From assembly GCA_903925745.1 (NCBI GenBank), contig CAIYGQ010000071.1, positions 1 to 41,111 of the forward strand: a stretch of 41,111 nucleotides of DNA, read 5' to 3'. Shown here one piece after another: positions 1-7,269 of the stretch. Made by a program: the position numbers and the translations under genes. Every line of letters begins with the position of its first letter. Position 1 is the stretch's first letter. The notes beneath the pieces are model-generated. The model made no database searches, was not told the origin of the DNA, and worked only from the letters and a program-made list of their open reading frames with translations. The stretch comes from an uncultured Actinomycetes bacterium (GTDB lineage Bacteria > Actinomycetota > Acidimicrobiia > Acidimicrobiales > Microtrichaceae).

Positions 1-2228
1 ATGATCGCCGGGACCAGGATCATCCGGACGATCGTCGAGTCCAGGAGCACCGCCGCAGCCATGCCGAAGCCGATGAGCTTCACCGTCGGGTTGGGGTTGG
101 CGACGAACGACAGGAACACCGCCATCATGATGAGCGCGGCGGTGGTGATGACCCGCGCCGTCCCGGCGACGCCGCGGACGACCGAGGCCGAGGGGTCGTG
201 GGTGGCGTCCCACTCCTCCTTGATGCGGCTCATGAGGAACACCTCGTAGTCCATGGAGAGCCCGAAGAGGATCACGAACATGATCAGGGGCACGAAGGAC
301 ACGATGGGGATCGTCTCGCTGATGCCGACCAGCCCCTTCGCCCAGCCCCACTGGAACACGGCCACGACGACGCCATACGCCGCCGCGATGGACACCAGGT
401 TCAGCACCGCCGCCTTGAGCGGGACGAGGATGGAACGGAACACCAGGATGAGCAGCACGAAGGCCCCGAGTACCACCGCCCCGATCACCAGTGGCAGGTA
501 CCGCGTCACGAGCGCGGTCAGGTCGATCAGGGTGGCGGTCGCGCCGCCGACGTGGGCCACCAGCGGGGTCCCGGCGGTCGCGGCGGCGAGGTCGCCGCGG
601 AGTCGTTGCACCAGCTCGGTGGTGCGCGGGTCGTTCGGACCGGAGGTCGGGATCAGCTGGTAGATGGCCGCCGTGGTCGAGGACGCGTCGTTCGGGACCG
701 GTCCGACCGCGTAGTCGATCCCGGCGACGGTTCCGGGCGGCTGGAGGGCGCCGAGCGCCTTCGACACCGGGGCGAGCTGCTCCAGTGCGGTGGCGTAGGG
801 GACACCGTTGGGCAGGGCCACTGCGACGACCAAGGGGCCGTTGGTGCCGGCGCCGAATCCCCGGTCGACCAGGTCCCATGCCTGCTTCTGGGACAGGTCC
901 GCGGGGAGGGAGTCGTCACCCGGCATGCCGAACTCGATCCTGGTGAACGGAATGGCCAACACCAGGAGCACCGCCGTCCCGCCGAGGAGGGCCAGCCACG
1001 GACGGGCCGAGGTGCGCGTGGCGAAGCGTCCCCAGAAGGTCTTCTCGGGTGCGGGTTCAGCCTCACGCGGACGACGGAGCGAGATCCGGTCGATCCGCCC
1101 TCCGGCGAAGCCCAGGAGCGCGACCAGGAGCGTGACGGCCGCGAGCATCATGACGACCACCCCGATGGCCGCCGACAGGCCGAGGGTGCGGACGAGCGGG
1201 ATCGGGATGATGAGCAACCCGAGGAGCGCGAGGACCACCGTGACGCCCGCGAACAGTGCCGCCCGGCCCGAGGTGGACACGGCCAGGCCGGCGGCACGCT
1301 GCGGCGACGTCCCGGCGGCGAGCAGCTCGCGGTAGCGGGTGACGATCAGGAGCGAGTAGTCGAGGCCGACGCCGATCGAGATCATCAGCGTCACCGCCGG
1401 GGCCGCCGAGCTGACGGTGACCTGCGAGGCCAGGAGGTACACGAGGCCCGAGGCCGTGACCGCTCCGAACAGCGCGGTCACGATCGGCACGACCATCCCG
1501 AACAGCGACCCGAACGCGACCAGGAGCAGCACCGCCCCGATCGCCAGGCCGACCTCATCGGCGTGGTTGGACCAGAAGCTGACGGGCTGGTTCCAGGTGT
1601 CGGCCACCGCGCCGCCGATCGAGGCCGTCACGCCCGGAGGGGTCGAGCGATCCAGCACTCCCTGCAGCTGTGAGTACGGATTGGGGTAGGCCTCGGCGGC
1701 CAGGTCCGAACTCGGCGGGTACCGCTCGAGCAGCTCGTCGAGTGAGTCCTTGAGGTTGACGGTCACGACGGCGAGGCGTCCGTCGGGCGACACGGTCGGC
1801 GGCAGTCCGGCGGCGAGCCGCTCGGCCAGCTGGGCCTCGGCCGGTGGGAGCCGCGCCGCCACCTGCCCCAGCGCCTCGGTGGCATCGGAGGTCAACGGGT
1901 TGGTGACCGCCGAGACCTCCGGCAGCTGCTCGAGGGCTCCCACCAGCGACGCAATGCCCGCCGCCCGGTCCTGCAGCGTCCCGGGCGGAGTGGCCTCCAG
2001 GACGACCTGCGCCGAGAGCGCGTTCTGGCTCGAGAAGCGCTCCTGCAGCAGGTCGTACGCGGCCTGCGAGTCGGTCCCCGGGACCGAGAAGCTGTTCGAT
2101 GTGGCGTCGTGGTCGGTCGAGGCCAGCCAGCCGGCGCCGACGAGCACCAGCAGCCAGGCCACTCCGACCAGGCGGTGGTGCCGGAACACCGACCCCGCGA
2201 AGCGTCCGAGCAGCCCCAGGTCGGCCAC
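1..2228 (-). CDS. MMPL-family (RND superfamily) transporter, 3' end beyond window
   Basis: This is an inner-membrane RND-type transporter of the MMPL family, which exports lipids or hydrophobic compounds; the substrate here is unknown. The first transmembrane helix is close to the N-terminus (FRHHRLVGVAWLLVLVGAGW). The family signature LFGLSMDYEVFLMSRIKEEW is encoded near positions 210-280, and the typical last-helix stretch VLLDSTIVRMILVPA is encoded near position 40, so only a short C-terminal tail is missing. About 742 codons are visible. I chose GTG at 2228. A CTG codon at 2289-2291 in the same frame would add a Pro/Glu-rich N-terminus and overlap the upstream stop, with GGTGA suitably spaced before it, so the start is uncertain. 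It lies directly downstream of two small minus-strand genes and is probably co-transcribed with them. Confidence 0.9.
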   Translation of the reverse strand, partial: MADLGLLGRFAGSVFRHHRLVGVAWLLVLVGAGWLASTDHDATSNSFSVPGTDSQAAYDLLQERFSSQNALSAQVVLEATPPGTLQDRAAGIASLVGALEQLPEVSAVTNPLTSDATEALGQVAARLPPAEAQLAERLAAGLPPTVSPDGRLAVVTVNLKDSLDELLERYPPSSDLAAEAYPNPYSQLQGVLDRSTPPGVTASIGGAVADTWNQPVSFWSNHADEVGLAIGAVLLLVAFGSLFGMVVPIVTALFGAVTASGLVYLLASQVTVSSAAPAVTLMISIGVGLDYSLLIVTRYRELLAAGTSPQRAAGLAVSTSGRAALFAGVTVVLALLGLLIIPIPLVRTLGLSAAIGVVVMMLAAVTLLVALLGFAGGRIDRISLRRPREAEPAPEKTFWGRFATRTSARPWLALLGGTAVLLVLAIPFTRIEFGMPGDDSLPADLSQKQAWDLVDRGFGAGTNGPLVVAVALPNGVPYATALEQLAPVSKALGALQPPGTVAGIDYAVGPVPNDASSTTAAIYQLIPTSGPNDPRTTELVQRLRGDLAAATAGTPLVAHVGGATATLIDLTALVTRYLPLVIGAVVLGAFVLLILVFRSILVPLKAAVLNLVSIAAAYGVVVAVFQWGWAKGLVGISETIPIVSFVPLIMFVILFGLSMDYEVFLMSRIKEEWDATHDPSASVVRGVAGTARVITTAALIMMAVFLSFVANPNPTVKLIGFGMAAAVLLDSTIVRMILVPAI

Positions 2229-2283
2229 CTCGGATCGCCCCGGAACCCCGACCTCGGGGGCCTCGGGGTCGGTCGGGGTCGTC

Positions 2284-2631
2284 TCAGGCAGAGGTCGTCA
2301 CCGCGACGTCGATCGGTGCCCCGGGCCCGGCGTCCACGTCGGCCAGCGGGGCCGCCACCGGCCCCTTGCCCGCGGATCGCCTGACCACGACCACCACCAC
2401 GACGCCGACCAGGGCCAGGCCCAGCAGGACGAGCAGCCCCTTGCGGGAGCGTCGCGTCACCTCGGCGACCTGGGCCACGGTCTCACCGGCGCTGTCGGCC
2501 ACGTCCTGGGCCCGCTCGGTGGCGGCCGCCACGGTGTTGGCGACCGCTGCGGTGGCACCGGCCACGGCGGCGACCCGCTCCAGATCGTGGACCAGGTGGC
2601 GTTCGGCGCGGCGTTCCTTGCGCTTGCTCAT
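2284..2631 (-). CDS. small single-pass membrane protein, unknown function
   Basis: The product is 115 residues. A basic N-terminus (KRKERRAERH) is followed by an Ala/Val-rich, probably helical stretch (residues 18-60), one strong transmembrane segment (about residues 67-88, GLLVLLGLALVGVVVVVVV) and a small-residue-rich tail. GGGGAG sits 7 bases before the ATG as a ribosome binding site. The stop lies 55 bases upstream of the chosen MMPL start, or overlaps a possible CTG start of that gene. This suggests an operon in which the protein may act as a membrane partner of the transporter; that role is inference. I do not recognise a named family. Confidence 0.75.
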   Translation of the reverse strand: MSKRKERRAERHLVHDLERVAAVAGATAAVANTVAAATERAQDVADSAGETVAQVAEVTRRSRKGLLVLLGLALVGVVVVVVVRRSAGKGPVAAPLADVDAGPGAPIDVAVTTSA

Positions 2632-2661
2632 GAGGCGTCTCCCCTGCTCGGCGGAGGCCTC

Positions 2662-2667
2662 ACCGTA
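2662..2667 (-). promoter_or_regulatory. -10 box (TACGGT) before the small membrane protein and MMPL genes
   Basis: TACGGT on the minus strand fits the actinobacterial TANNNT -10 pattern. It lies about 30 bases before the ATG at 2631, leaving room for a short leader that contains the GGGGAG ribosome binding site. No convincing -35 was assigned. Confidence 0.35.
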
Positions 2668-2672
2668 GCGGG

Positions 2673-2945
2673 TCAGACCGAGATCCGGGCGAAGAGCTCG
2701 GTCTTGCGCTCCTCGAACTCATCGAAGTCGATCCGCTTGGCCTCGAAGTCGGCGTGGAGCTGCTCGACGAGCACCAGCAGTTCCTCGGCCGTCAGCTCCT
2801 CCTCACCCTCGGGCAGCTCGAAGGCCTCGTCCTCATCGGTGCCCTCGACGTCCTTCTCGAGCCGCCGCTCGCGCTTGGCCTGGGCCTTGGCCTTCTTGGC
2901 CCGGTCACGCTGCAGCTTGGCAAAGCTCGTCCGACTCGCACCCAT
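2673..2945 (-). CDS. small charged protein with SHOCT-like C-terminus
   Basis: The product is 90 residues. A strongly basic N-terminal half (AKKAKAQAKRERRLEKD) is followed by an acidic middle (DEDEAFELPEGEEE) and a C-terminal helical part in which EQLHADFEAKRIDFDEFEERK resembles the SHOCT short helical domain (pattern: L...hxxGxIsxxEFexxKxxLL). GAGGTG lies a few bases before the ATG. It is soluble, with no signal peptide. SHOCT domains are usually oligomerisation or interaction modules, so a structural or regulatory partner role is possible but not shown. It precedes the 115-residue membrane protein on the same strand. Confidence 0.7.
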   Translation of the reverse strand: MGASRTSFAKLQRDRAKKAKAQAKRERRLEKDVEGTDEDEAFELPEGEEELTAEELLVLVEQLHADFEAKRIDFDEFEERKTELFARISV

Positions 2946-2972
2946 CTCGCACCTCGCTCGTTCGTCGTCTGC

Positions 2973-3212
2973 TCATTCGTCGTCGTGTGGTCCGCCGTGG
3001 GTTCGTCCGGCCCGGTCACGACGGCGGACCGGACCGCACCACCGAACACCGTTCGACACCGGGCCCACCCGAGGAGTTCCGCGACCGTCTCCGCTGCGCG
3101 GATCCAGGTCGACACCCGGGGGGCCGCCGAGCGGCGCCGAGGGAGACAGTAGCGCCTCCGCCGCCCGGATCCCCACCACCCGAGCACCACCGGCACCGGT
3201 GACGGTGGTCAC
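2973..3212 (-). CDS. possible small ORF coupled to the upstream gene (low confidence)
   Basis: This 79-codon frame starts with a GTG whose last bases overlap the TGA of the preceding minus-strand gene (GTGA junction), the arrangement used by real coupled genes in this window. Its first 30 residues look plausible, but the rest is Arg/Gly/Pro-rich and resembles random high-GC translation. I recognise no family. Otherwise this roughly 260-base interval (2946-3208) holds nothing that I can support. Confidence 0.2.
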   Translation of the reverse strand: MTTVTGAGGARVVGIRAAEALLSPSAPLGGPPGVDLDPRSGDGRGTPRVGPVSNGVRWCGPVRRRDRAGRTHGGPHDDE

Positions 3213-4132
3213 CCCGCGTCGGGACGTGGCCCGGTCCTCGAGAACTCGAACCCGGCTCCGGTGCTGAACTCACAGAGCGTGACCTCCGGACGGACGGGTC
3301 GGGGAACCTCGGTCCGCTCCAGACGCCACGCCCGGCGCCGGCCGAACGGCGCGTCGACCACCTCGACGGAGAGGCACGGATCCACGGCGTGCACGATCGC
3401 GTCGAGGGCGCCGTCGCCGCGGCCATCGGCCAGGAGGGATCCCCAGCCGAGCGCGAGCACCTCCTCGGTGGCAGCGCAGTCGCCGAGCACCACCACGGTC
3501 TCCCCGTCCCCGTCGACCCAGGTGTCCACGTAGTCCTCGGGCTGCAACAGCGGATGCAGGGCCAGCACGTCCGCCACCAGCTGCTCGACACCCCCGTCGG
3601 CCAGGCCGGCGGCCCGGAGCCACCGGACCAGACGCGCCGCCACGACCCCACCGACTCCCGTCATCTGCGCGGCCAGCGCGTCCGCCACGTCCTCGGCCTC
3701 GACCCGACGCCGCAGGGCCGCAGCGAACGACAGGACGAGCAGGTGGCCCTGGATCGCGAACTCCCGGCACAGCGCCCGGAGGACCACCGCAGAGAAGTCC
3801 TCCATCCGGAGGTCCGGATCCAACGGCCGTCGGTAGTCCGTCGAACCGCCACCAGGGTCCGTCAGCGGCATCAGCGGCACGACGAGGTCCGCCAGGCGAG
3901 TCGACCGCAGCGGTTCCACCGTCGGCGGACCCGCGAGCGGTTCTGCGTCGGGGTCGATCTCGACGAGCCACTCGCAGTGCGGCCGGCGGTCCGCCGGCGT
4001 CCGGGGAGGCCGGTGCACCGGCGTCATGCGGGCCTGCGGGTTCCCGGCGCACACCGTCGCCTCGAAGGTGGGGTCCTCGATGTCGTGGCACATGGTCCGG
4101 ACGAACGACTCACCCATCGGCTCGACGTCCAT
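3209..4132 (-). CDS. 3' part of an amber-split uncharacterised gene
   Basis: This is the downstream fragment, 307 residues from ATG 4132. The same frame continues upstream without interruption to a TAG at 4172-4174, and beyond that into the 103-residue fragment. The bases between the TAG and the ATG encode HHGGFHLAHCGAL, a His/Cys-rich segment that looks like conserved metal-binding protein rather than intergenic DNA. The first part of this fragment carries CHDIEDPTF, HRPPR and PHCEW motifs; the C-terminal half is mostly helical with no membrane segment. I do not know the family, and a metal-binding enzyme or binding protein is only inference. No strong ribosome binding site precedes 4132, so independent translation is doubtful. 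Confidence 0.65.
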   Translation of the reverse strand: MDVEPMGESFVRTMCHDIEDPTFEATVCAGNPQARMTPVHRPPRTPADRRPHCEWLVEIDPDAEPLAGPPTVEPLRSTRLADLVVPLMPLTDPGGGSTDYRRPLDPDLRMEDFSAVVLRALCREFAIQGHLLVLSFAAALRRRVEAEDVADALAAQMTGVGGVVAARLVRWLRAAGLADGGVEQLVADVLALHPLLQPEDYVDTWVDGDGETVVVLGDCAATEEVLALGWGSLLADGRGDGALDAIVHAVDPCLSVEVVDAPFGRRRAWRLERTEVPRPVRPEVTLCEFSTGAGFEFSRTGPRPDAG

Positions 4133-4171
4133 CAGCGCCCCGCAGTGCGCCAGGTGGAACCCGCCGTGGTG

Positions 4172-4483
4172 CTAATCGTCGACTCGGAACCGGAAGTCGA
4201 GGAACTCGTGGGGGGCGCCGACGTCGAACTGCATCGCCTTGAAGATCGACTCCACGTCGTGGCGGTCGTCGAATCCGAGGAGCCGACGGATCCGACGGGT
4301 GTAGATCGGACTGGCTCCGCTCCACTCCTCGATGGCCACCGGACCAAGTGCGTCGGCACCGAGCCGGGCGATCACCTGCGGCATGCCGACCCGGTCGATC
4401 AGGTGCCCCGCCAGCAGGTACTCCCGGGCCAGGGAGGCGAGCTGCCACCGGTCCAGTCGCTCGAGACCCCGTCCTGTCGCCAC
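4172..4483 (-). CDS. 5' part of an amber-split uncharacterised gene
   Basis: The fragment is 103 residues and starts at GTG 4483, with AGGGGAG five bases upstream as a good ribosome binding site. It is helical and soluble (LDRWQLASLAREYLLAGHLI, MPQVIARLG) and ends FDVGAPHEFLDFRFRVDD before a TAG stop. The next codons in frame read HHGGFHLAHCGAL, then ATG 4132 and 306 more residues, so this is best read as the N-terminus of a roughly 424-codon protein with an internal amber codon at position 104. The fragment also reads as an acyl-sensing or helical N-terminal domain, but I recognise no family. It is divergent from the TetR gene, so that regulator may control it. Confidence 0.6.
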   Translation of the reverse strand: MATGRGLERLDRWQLASLAREYLLAGHLIDRVGMPQVIARLGADALGPVAIEEWSGASPIYTRRIRRLLGFDDRHDVESIFKAMQFDVGAPHEFLDFRFRVDD

Positions 4484-4507
4484 GTCGCTCCCCTGTCCTC
4501 GGCGGTG

Positions 4508-4567
4508 TCGTTCTCGGCGATGTTGCCCTCGCCGGTCTCGTTCTCGGCGATGTTGCCCTCGCCGGTG
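4508..4567 (-). repeat. two-copy 30-bp tandem repeat, each copy with a stem-loop
   Basis: Two adjacent 30-base units (4508-4537 and 4538-4567) differ only at the last base. Each unit contains CGGCGA, 8 bases, then TCGCCG, able to form a 6-bp stem. The repeat lies in the leader of the gene starting at 4483 (minus strand), between it and the divergent TetR gene. It could be a structured 5' leader or a protein-binding array. Confidence 0.8.
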
Positions 4568-4632
4568 ATCCGGTGGCCCCGGGCCGACGACCGTCCCGTC
4601 GAGGGGCTCCCACGGGCGGCGGAACCGGACCG

Positions 4633-4662
4633 TTCACCCTGACCCGCCGATCAGACTAGTGT
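4633..4662 (+). promoter_or_regulatory. predicted promoter of the TetR-CYP123-CYP51 operon
   Basis: TTCACC (4633-4638) and TAGTGT (4657-4662) are separated by 18 bases. The -10 box ends 8 bases before ATG 4671, so the transcript would be leaderless or nearly so. No ribosome binding site is present, which agrees. Confidence 0.5.
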
Positions 4663-4679
4663 CTGGACACATGTCCAGT
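4659..4679 (+). promoter_or_regulatory. predicted TetR operator: overlapping inverted repeats across -10 and start codon
   Basis: CTGGACA-CA-TGTCCAG (4664-4679) is a perfect 7-bp inverted repeat that spans the ATG. GTGTC-TG-GACAC (4659-4670) is a second perfect repeat sharing its right half with the first. Together they overlap the -10 box, the transcription start and the start codon, an ideal site for autorepression by the TetR protein encoded immediately downstream. Confidence 0.6.
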
Positions 4680-5285
4680 TCGCTCGCCCCTCCCCGACGG
4701 ACCCTGTCCGACCGTCAGGCCGACACCGTCGCCCGGCTCGTCGACGCCACGGTCGTCGAACTCCGCAGCCACCCCGCCAAGGGACTCACGGTTCGCAACG
4801 TCGCCCGCCGCGCCGGTGTGGCCCCGGCCACCGCCTACACGTACTTCGCGTCGCGTGACCACCTGGTGACCGAGGTCTTCTGGCAGCGGCTCCGGGAGCT
4901 GCCTCCCCCACGGCGCGTCGGTGACGCCGCCACCCGGGTGGGGTCGGCGCTCGGCGAGGTCGCGACGCTGGTGGCCGACGAACCGGAGCTCGCCGTCGCC
5001 TGCACCCAGGCCATGCTGGCCGACGATCCCGAGGTCCGGCGGCTGCGCGACGAGATCGGCGCCGCCGTGGTGGCCCGGTTGCGGGCCGCGCTGGAGGGCG
5101 TGCCCGGCGGGGTGGACGACCTCCGTGTCGCCACCCTCGGCCTCGTCTTCTCGGGCGCGATGCTCCAGGCCGGCATGGGCCACCTGGAGTACGCCGACCT
5201 GCCGGATCGGCTCGGCGACTCCGCCCGTCTGATCATCGACGCCGACGAACCGGACGCGCCGGCGTCCCCCGGAGGGACCACATGA
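4671..5285 (+). CDS. TetR-family transcriptional regulator of the P450 operon
   Basis: This is a DNA-binding repressor-type protein of 204 residues from ATG 4671; an alternative GTG at 4659 would add four residues. The N-terminal helix-turn-helix is clear at about residues 39-60 (LTVRNVARRAGVAPATAYTYF, followed by ASRDHLV), the classic TetR recognition-helix region. The C-terminal two thirds are helical and would bind an unknown ligand. Its TGA overlaps the ATG of the P450 gene, so regulator and enzymes are one transcript. Inverted repeats overlap its own start, suggesting autoregulation relieved by a lipophilic ligand, possibly a sterol- or terpenoid-like substrate (inference). By position it matches the gene next to cyp123 in M. 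tuberculosis. Confidence 0.92.
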   Translation: MSSSLAPPRRTLSDRQADTVARLVDATVVELRSHPAKGLTVRNVARRAGVAPATAYTYFASRDHLVTEVFWQRLRELPPPRRVGDAATRVGSALGEVATLVADEPELAVACTQAMLADDPEVRRLRDEIGAAVVARLRAALEGVPGGVDDLRVATLGLVFSGAMLQAGMGHLEYADLPDRLGDSARLIIDADEPDAPASPGGTT

Positions 5286-6493
5286 CCACCACGATCGACA
5301 CGCCGCTGCGCTACAACCCCTACGACTACGAGATCCACGAGGACCCGTACCCCACCTACCGGCGCCTCCGCGCCGAGGCGCCCGTCTACCGCAACGACGA
5401 GCTCGGGTTCTGGGCCCTCTCACGACACGCCGACGTCACGGCGGCGTTCCGCGACTCCGGCCGGTTCTCGAGTTCGCACGGTGTCAGCCTGGATCCGGCG
5501 GCCTCGGGTCCGCACGCCCACCGCACGATGTCGTTCCTCGCCATGGACCCGCCGCGCCACACCCGGATGCGGGCCCTCGTGTCCCGGGGGTTCACACCCC
5601 GCCGAGTGGTCGACCTCGAGGAGCGGATCCGTCTCCTCACCGTCGAACACCTCGACCGGGCGCTCGAGCAGGGGTCGTTCGACTTCGTCGGCGACTTCGC
5701 CGGGTTGTTGCCCATGGACGTGATCTCGGAGCTCATGGGCGTCCCACCGGCGGACCGGGCCGAACTCCGCCGACTCGCCGACCTGCTCGTCCACCGGGAC
5801 GAGGGCGTCCAGGACGTACCGCCGGCCGGCGTCGAGGCGGCCCTGACACTCGCCGGCTACTACGCCGACATGATCGACGCCCGGCGCCGGAGCCGGACCG
5901 ACGACCTCACCTCGGCACTCGTCGACGCCGAGATCGACGGCGACCGGCTCGGCGACGACGAGATCGCCGCCTTCCTGTTCCTGATGGTCGTCGCCGGCAA
6001 CGAGACGACCACGAAGCTGCTCGCCAACGCCTGGTACTGGGCCGGGCGCACGCCCGAGGCGAGGTCGATTGCGTTCGGGAGCGACGGGACCGACGGGGAC
6101 GTCGCCGCCTGGGTCGAGGAGACGCTCCGCTACGACGCCTCGACCCAGATGCTGACGAGGCTCGTCACCGAGCCGACCGAGCTCCACGGCGAGACGATGG
6201 AACCGGGTGACACCGCCCTGCTGCTGGTCGGGTCGGCCAACCGGGACGAGGACGTCTTCGTCGATCCCGACCGCTACGACCTGAACCGGGACACGTCGTC
6301 GCTGGTCAGCTTCGGGGTCGGTCGGCACTTCTGCCTGGGGGCGTCGCTCGCCCGACTCGAGGCGCGGGTGTGCCTCGAGGAGATCGTCCGGCGGGTCTCG
6401 GACTACGGCATCGACGAGGATGCGTCGGTGAGGTTCCACTCCATCAACGTGCGCGGCTTCGCCCACCTCCCGACGACGGTGGTTCCACGGTGA
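5282..6493 (+). CDS. cytochrome P450, CYP123-like
   Basis: This soluble bacterial haem monooxygenase has 403 residues. The I-helix oxygen-binding motif AGNETTT is at residues 238-244, the K-helix ExxR appears as EETLR, and the haem-binding loop FGVGRHFCLGASLAR has its ligand Cys at 351. The N-terminus (NPYDYEIHEDPYPTYRRLR) and C-terminus (VRGFAHLP) closely resemble mycobacterial CYP123 as I remember it, and the length matches (about 402). The substrate is unknown for this family. ATG overlaps the TetR stop (ATGA), and its own TGA overlaps the SDR start (GTGA). Electrons probably come from the operon ferredoxin. The subfamily assignment rests on recall and on synteny with cyp51. Confidence 0.9.
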   Translation: MTTTIDTPLRYNPYDYEIHEDPYPTYRRLRAEAPVYRNDELGFWALSRHADVTAAFRDSGRFSSSHGVSLDPAASGPHAHRTMSFLAMDPPRHTRMRALVSRGFTPRRVVDLEERIRLLTVEHLDRALEQGSFDFVGDFAGLLPMDVISELMGVPPADRAELRRLADLLVHRDEGVQDVPPAGVEAALTLAGYYADMIDARRRSRTDDLTSALVDAEIDGDRLGDDEIAAFLFLMVVAGNETTTKLLANAWYWAGRTPEARSIAFGSDGTDGDVAAWVEETLRYDASTQMLTRLVTEPTELHGETMEPGDTALLLVGSANRDEDVFVDPDRYDLNRDTSSLVSFGVGRHFCLGASLARLEARVCLEEIVRRVSDYGIDEDASVRFHSINVRGFAHLPTTVVPR

Positions 6494-7269
6494 CCGGCCC
6501 GGTGCGGCCCGTGGTGGTGACCGGCGCGTCCTCGGGGATCGGCGAGGCCACGGCCCGCGCCTTCGCGGCGCTCGGCCACCCCGTCGTCCTCGGCGCCCGT
6601 CGCGTCGAACGCTGCCGGGCCACCGCCGAGGGGATCCGGGCCGAGGGTGGCCGGGCGGTGCCACTGGCGTTGGACCTGCGGGATGCGGACTCCATCGACC
6701 GGTTCGCCGCCGACTCGGTGTCCGCGCTCGGCCACGTCGACGTGCTCGTGTCCTGCGCCGGCGACGTGCTCCCGTCCGGCACGCTCGCGACGAGCCCCGG
6801 GGACTTCACGGCGCAGGTCCAGGTCAACCTCCTCGGTGCGCAACGACTCGTGCACGCGCTCGCGCCCGCGATGGTCGAACGGCGCACCGGCGACGTGGTC
6901 CTGGTGACCTCGGACGTGGTGCGACTCCCCCGACCCCTGATGTCGTCCTACGTGAGTTCGAAGTGGGGCCTCGAGGGACTGGCCCGCGCCCTGCAGATGG
7001 AGCTCGAGGGCACCGGCGTCCGGGCCTCCATCGTCCGGCCCGGGCCGACGCTCACGGGGATGGGGATGGACTGGGATCCCGAGGTCCTGACCCCCGTCCT
7101 CGACGAGTGGCGCCGCTGGGGGCTGGTCCGCCACGACGGCTACCTGTCCCCCGAGGCCGTCGCGAACGCCGTCGTGACCGTCGCGACCCAACCGTCCGGG
7201 ACCCACCTCACGCTCGTCGAGGTCGAACCCGAGGCCCCCGTCCGTGGGCGGCCGTCGGAGGCAACGTGA
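6490..7269 (+). CDS. short-chain dehydrogenase/reductase (SDR) of the CYP51 operon
   Basis: This classical SDR has 259 residues from GTG 6490, whose bases overlap the P450 stop. The cofactor loop TGASSGIGEA follows the first strand, and the catalytic triad S141-Y154-K158 is visible (VTSDVV; YVSSK). The usual NNAG motif is the variant SCAG. It oxidises or reduces a hydroxyl or keto group with NAD(P). Lying between two P450 genes, it may process an alcohol or ketone made by one of them. It corresponds in position to Rv0765c of the M. tuberculosis cyp123-cyp51 cluster (from memory). An upstream in-frame start at 6370 lies inside the P450 gene and was rejected. Confidence 0.92.
   Translation: MTGPVRPVVVTGASSGIGEATARAFAALGHPVVLGARRVERCRATAEGIRAEGGRAVPLALDLRDADSIDRFAADSVSALGHVDVLVSCAGDVLPSGTLATSPGDFTAQVQVNLLGAQRLVHALAPAMVERRTGDVVLVTSDVVRLPRPLMSSYVSSKWGLEGLARALQMELEGTGVRASIVRPGPTLTGMGMDWDPEVLTPVLDEWRRWGLVRHDGYLSPEAVANAVVTVATQPSGTHLTLVEVEPEAPVRGRPSEAT

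Noticed and set aside
198-1673. Long plus-strand open frame opposite the MMPL gene
   Set aside because: Its translation is Arg/Asp/Gly/His-rich without motifs, and the minus strand encodes clear MMPL signatures.
4488-4620. Minus-strand reading of the tandem repeat as a peptide with repeated GEGNIAEN
   Set aside because: The frame has no usable start codon after the upstream TGA and is not the frame of the gene starting at 4483.
6370-6489. Earlier start for the SDR gene
   Set aside because: It lies within the CYP123-like coding region, and the GTG at 6490 overlaps that gene's stop like other junctions.
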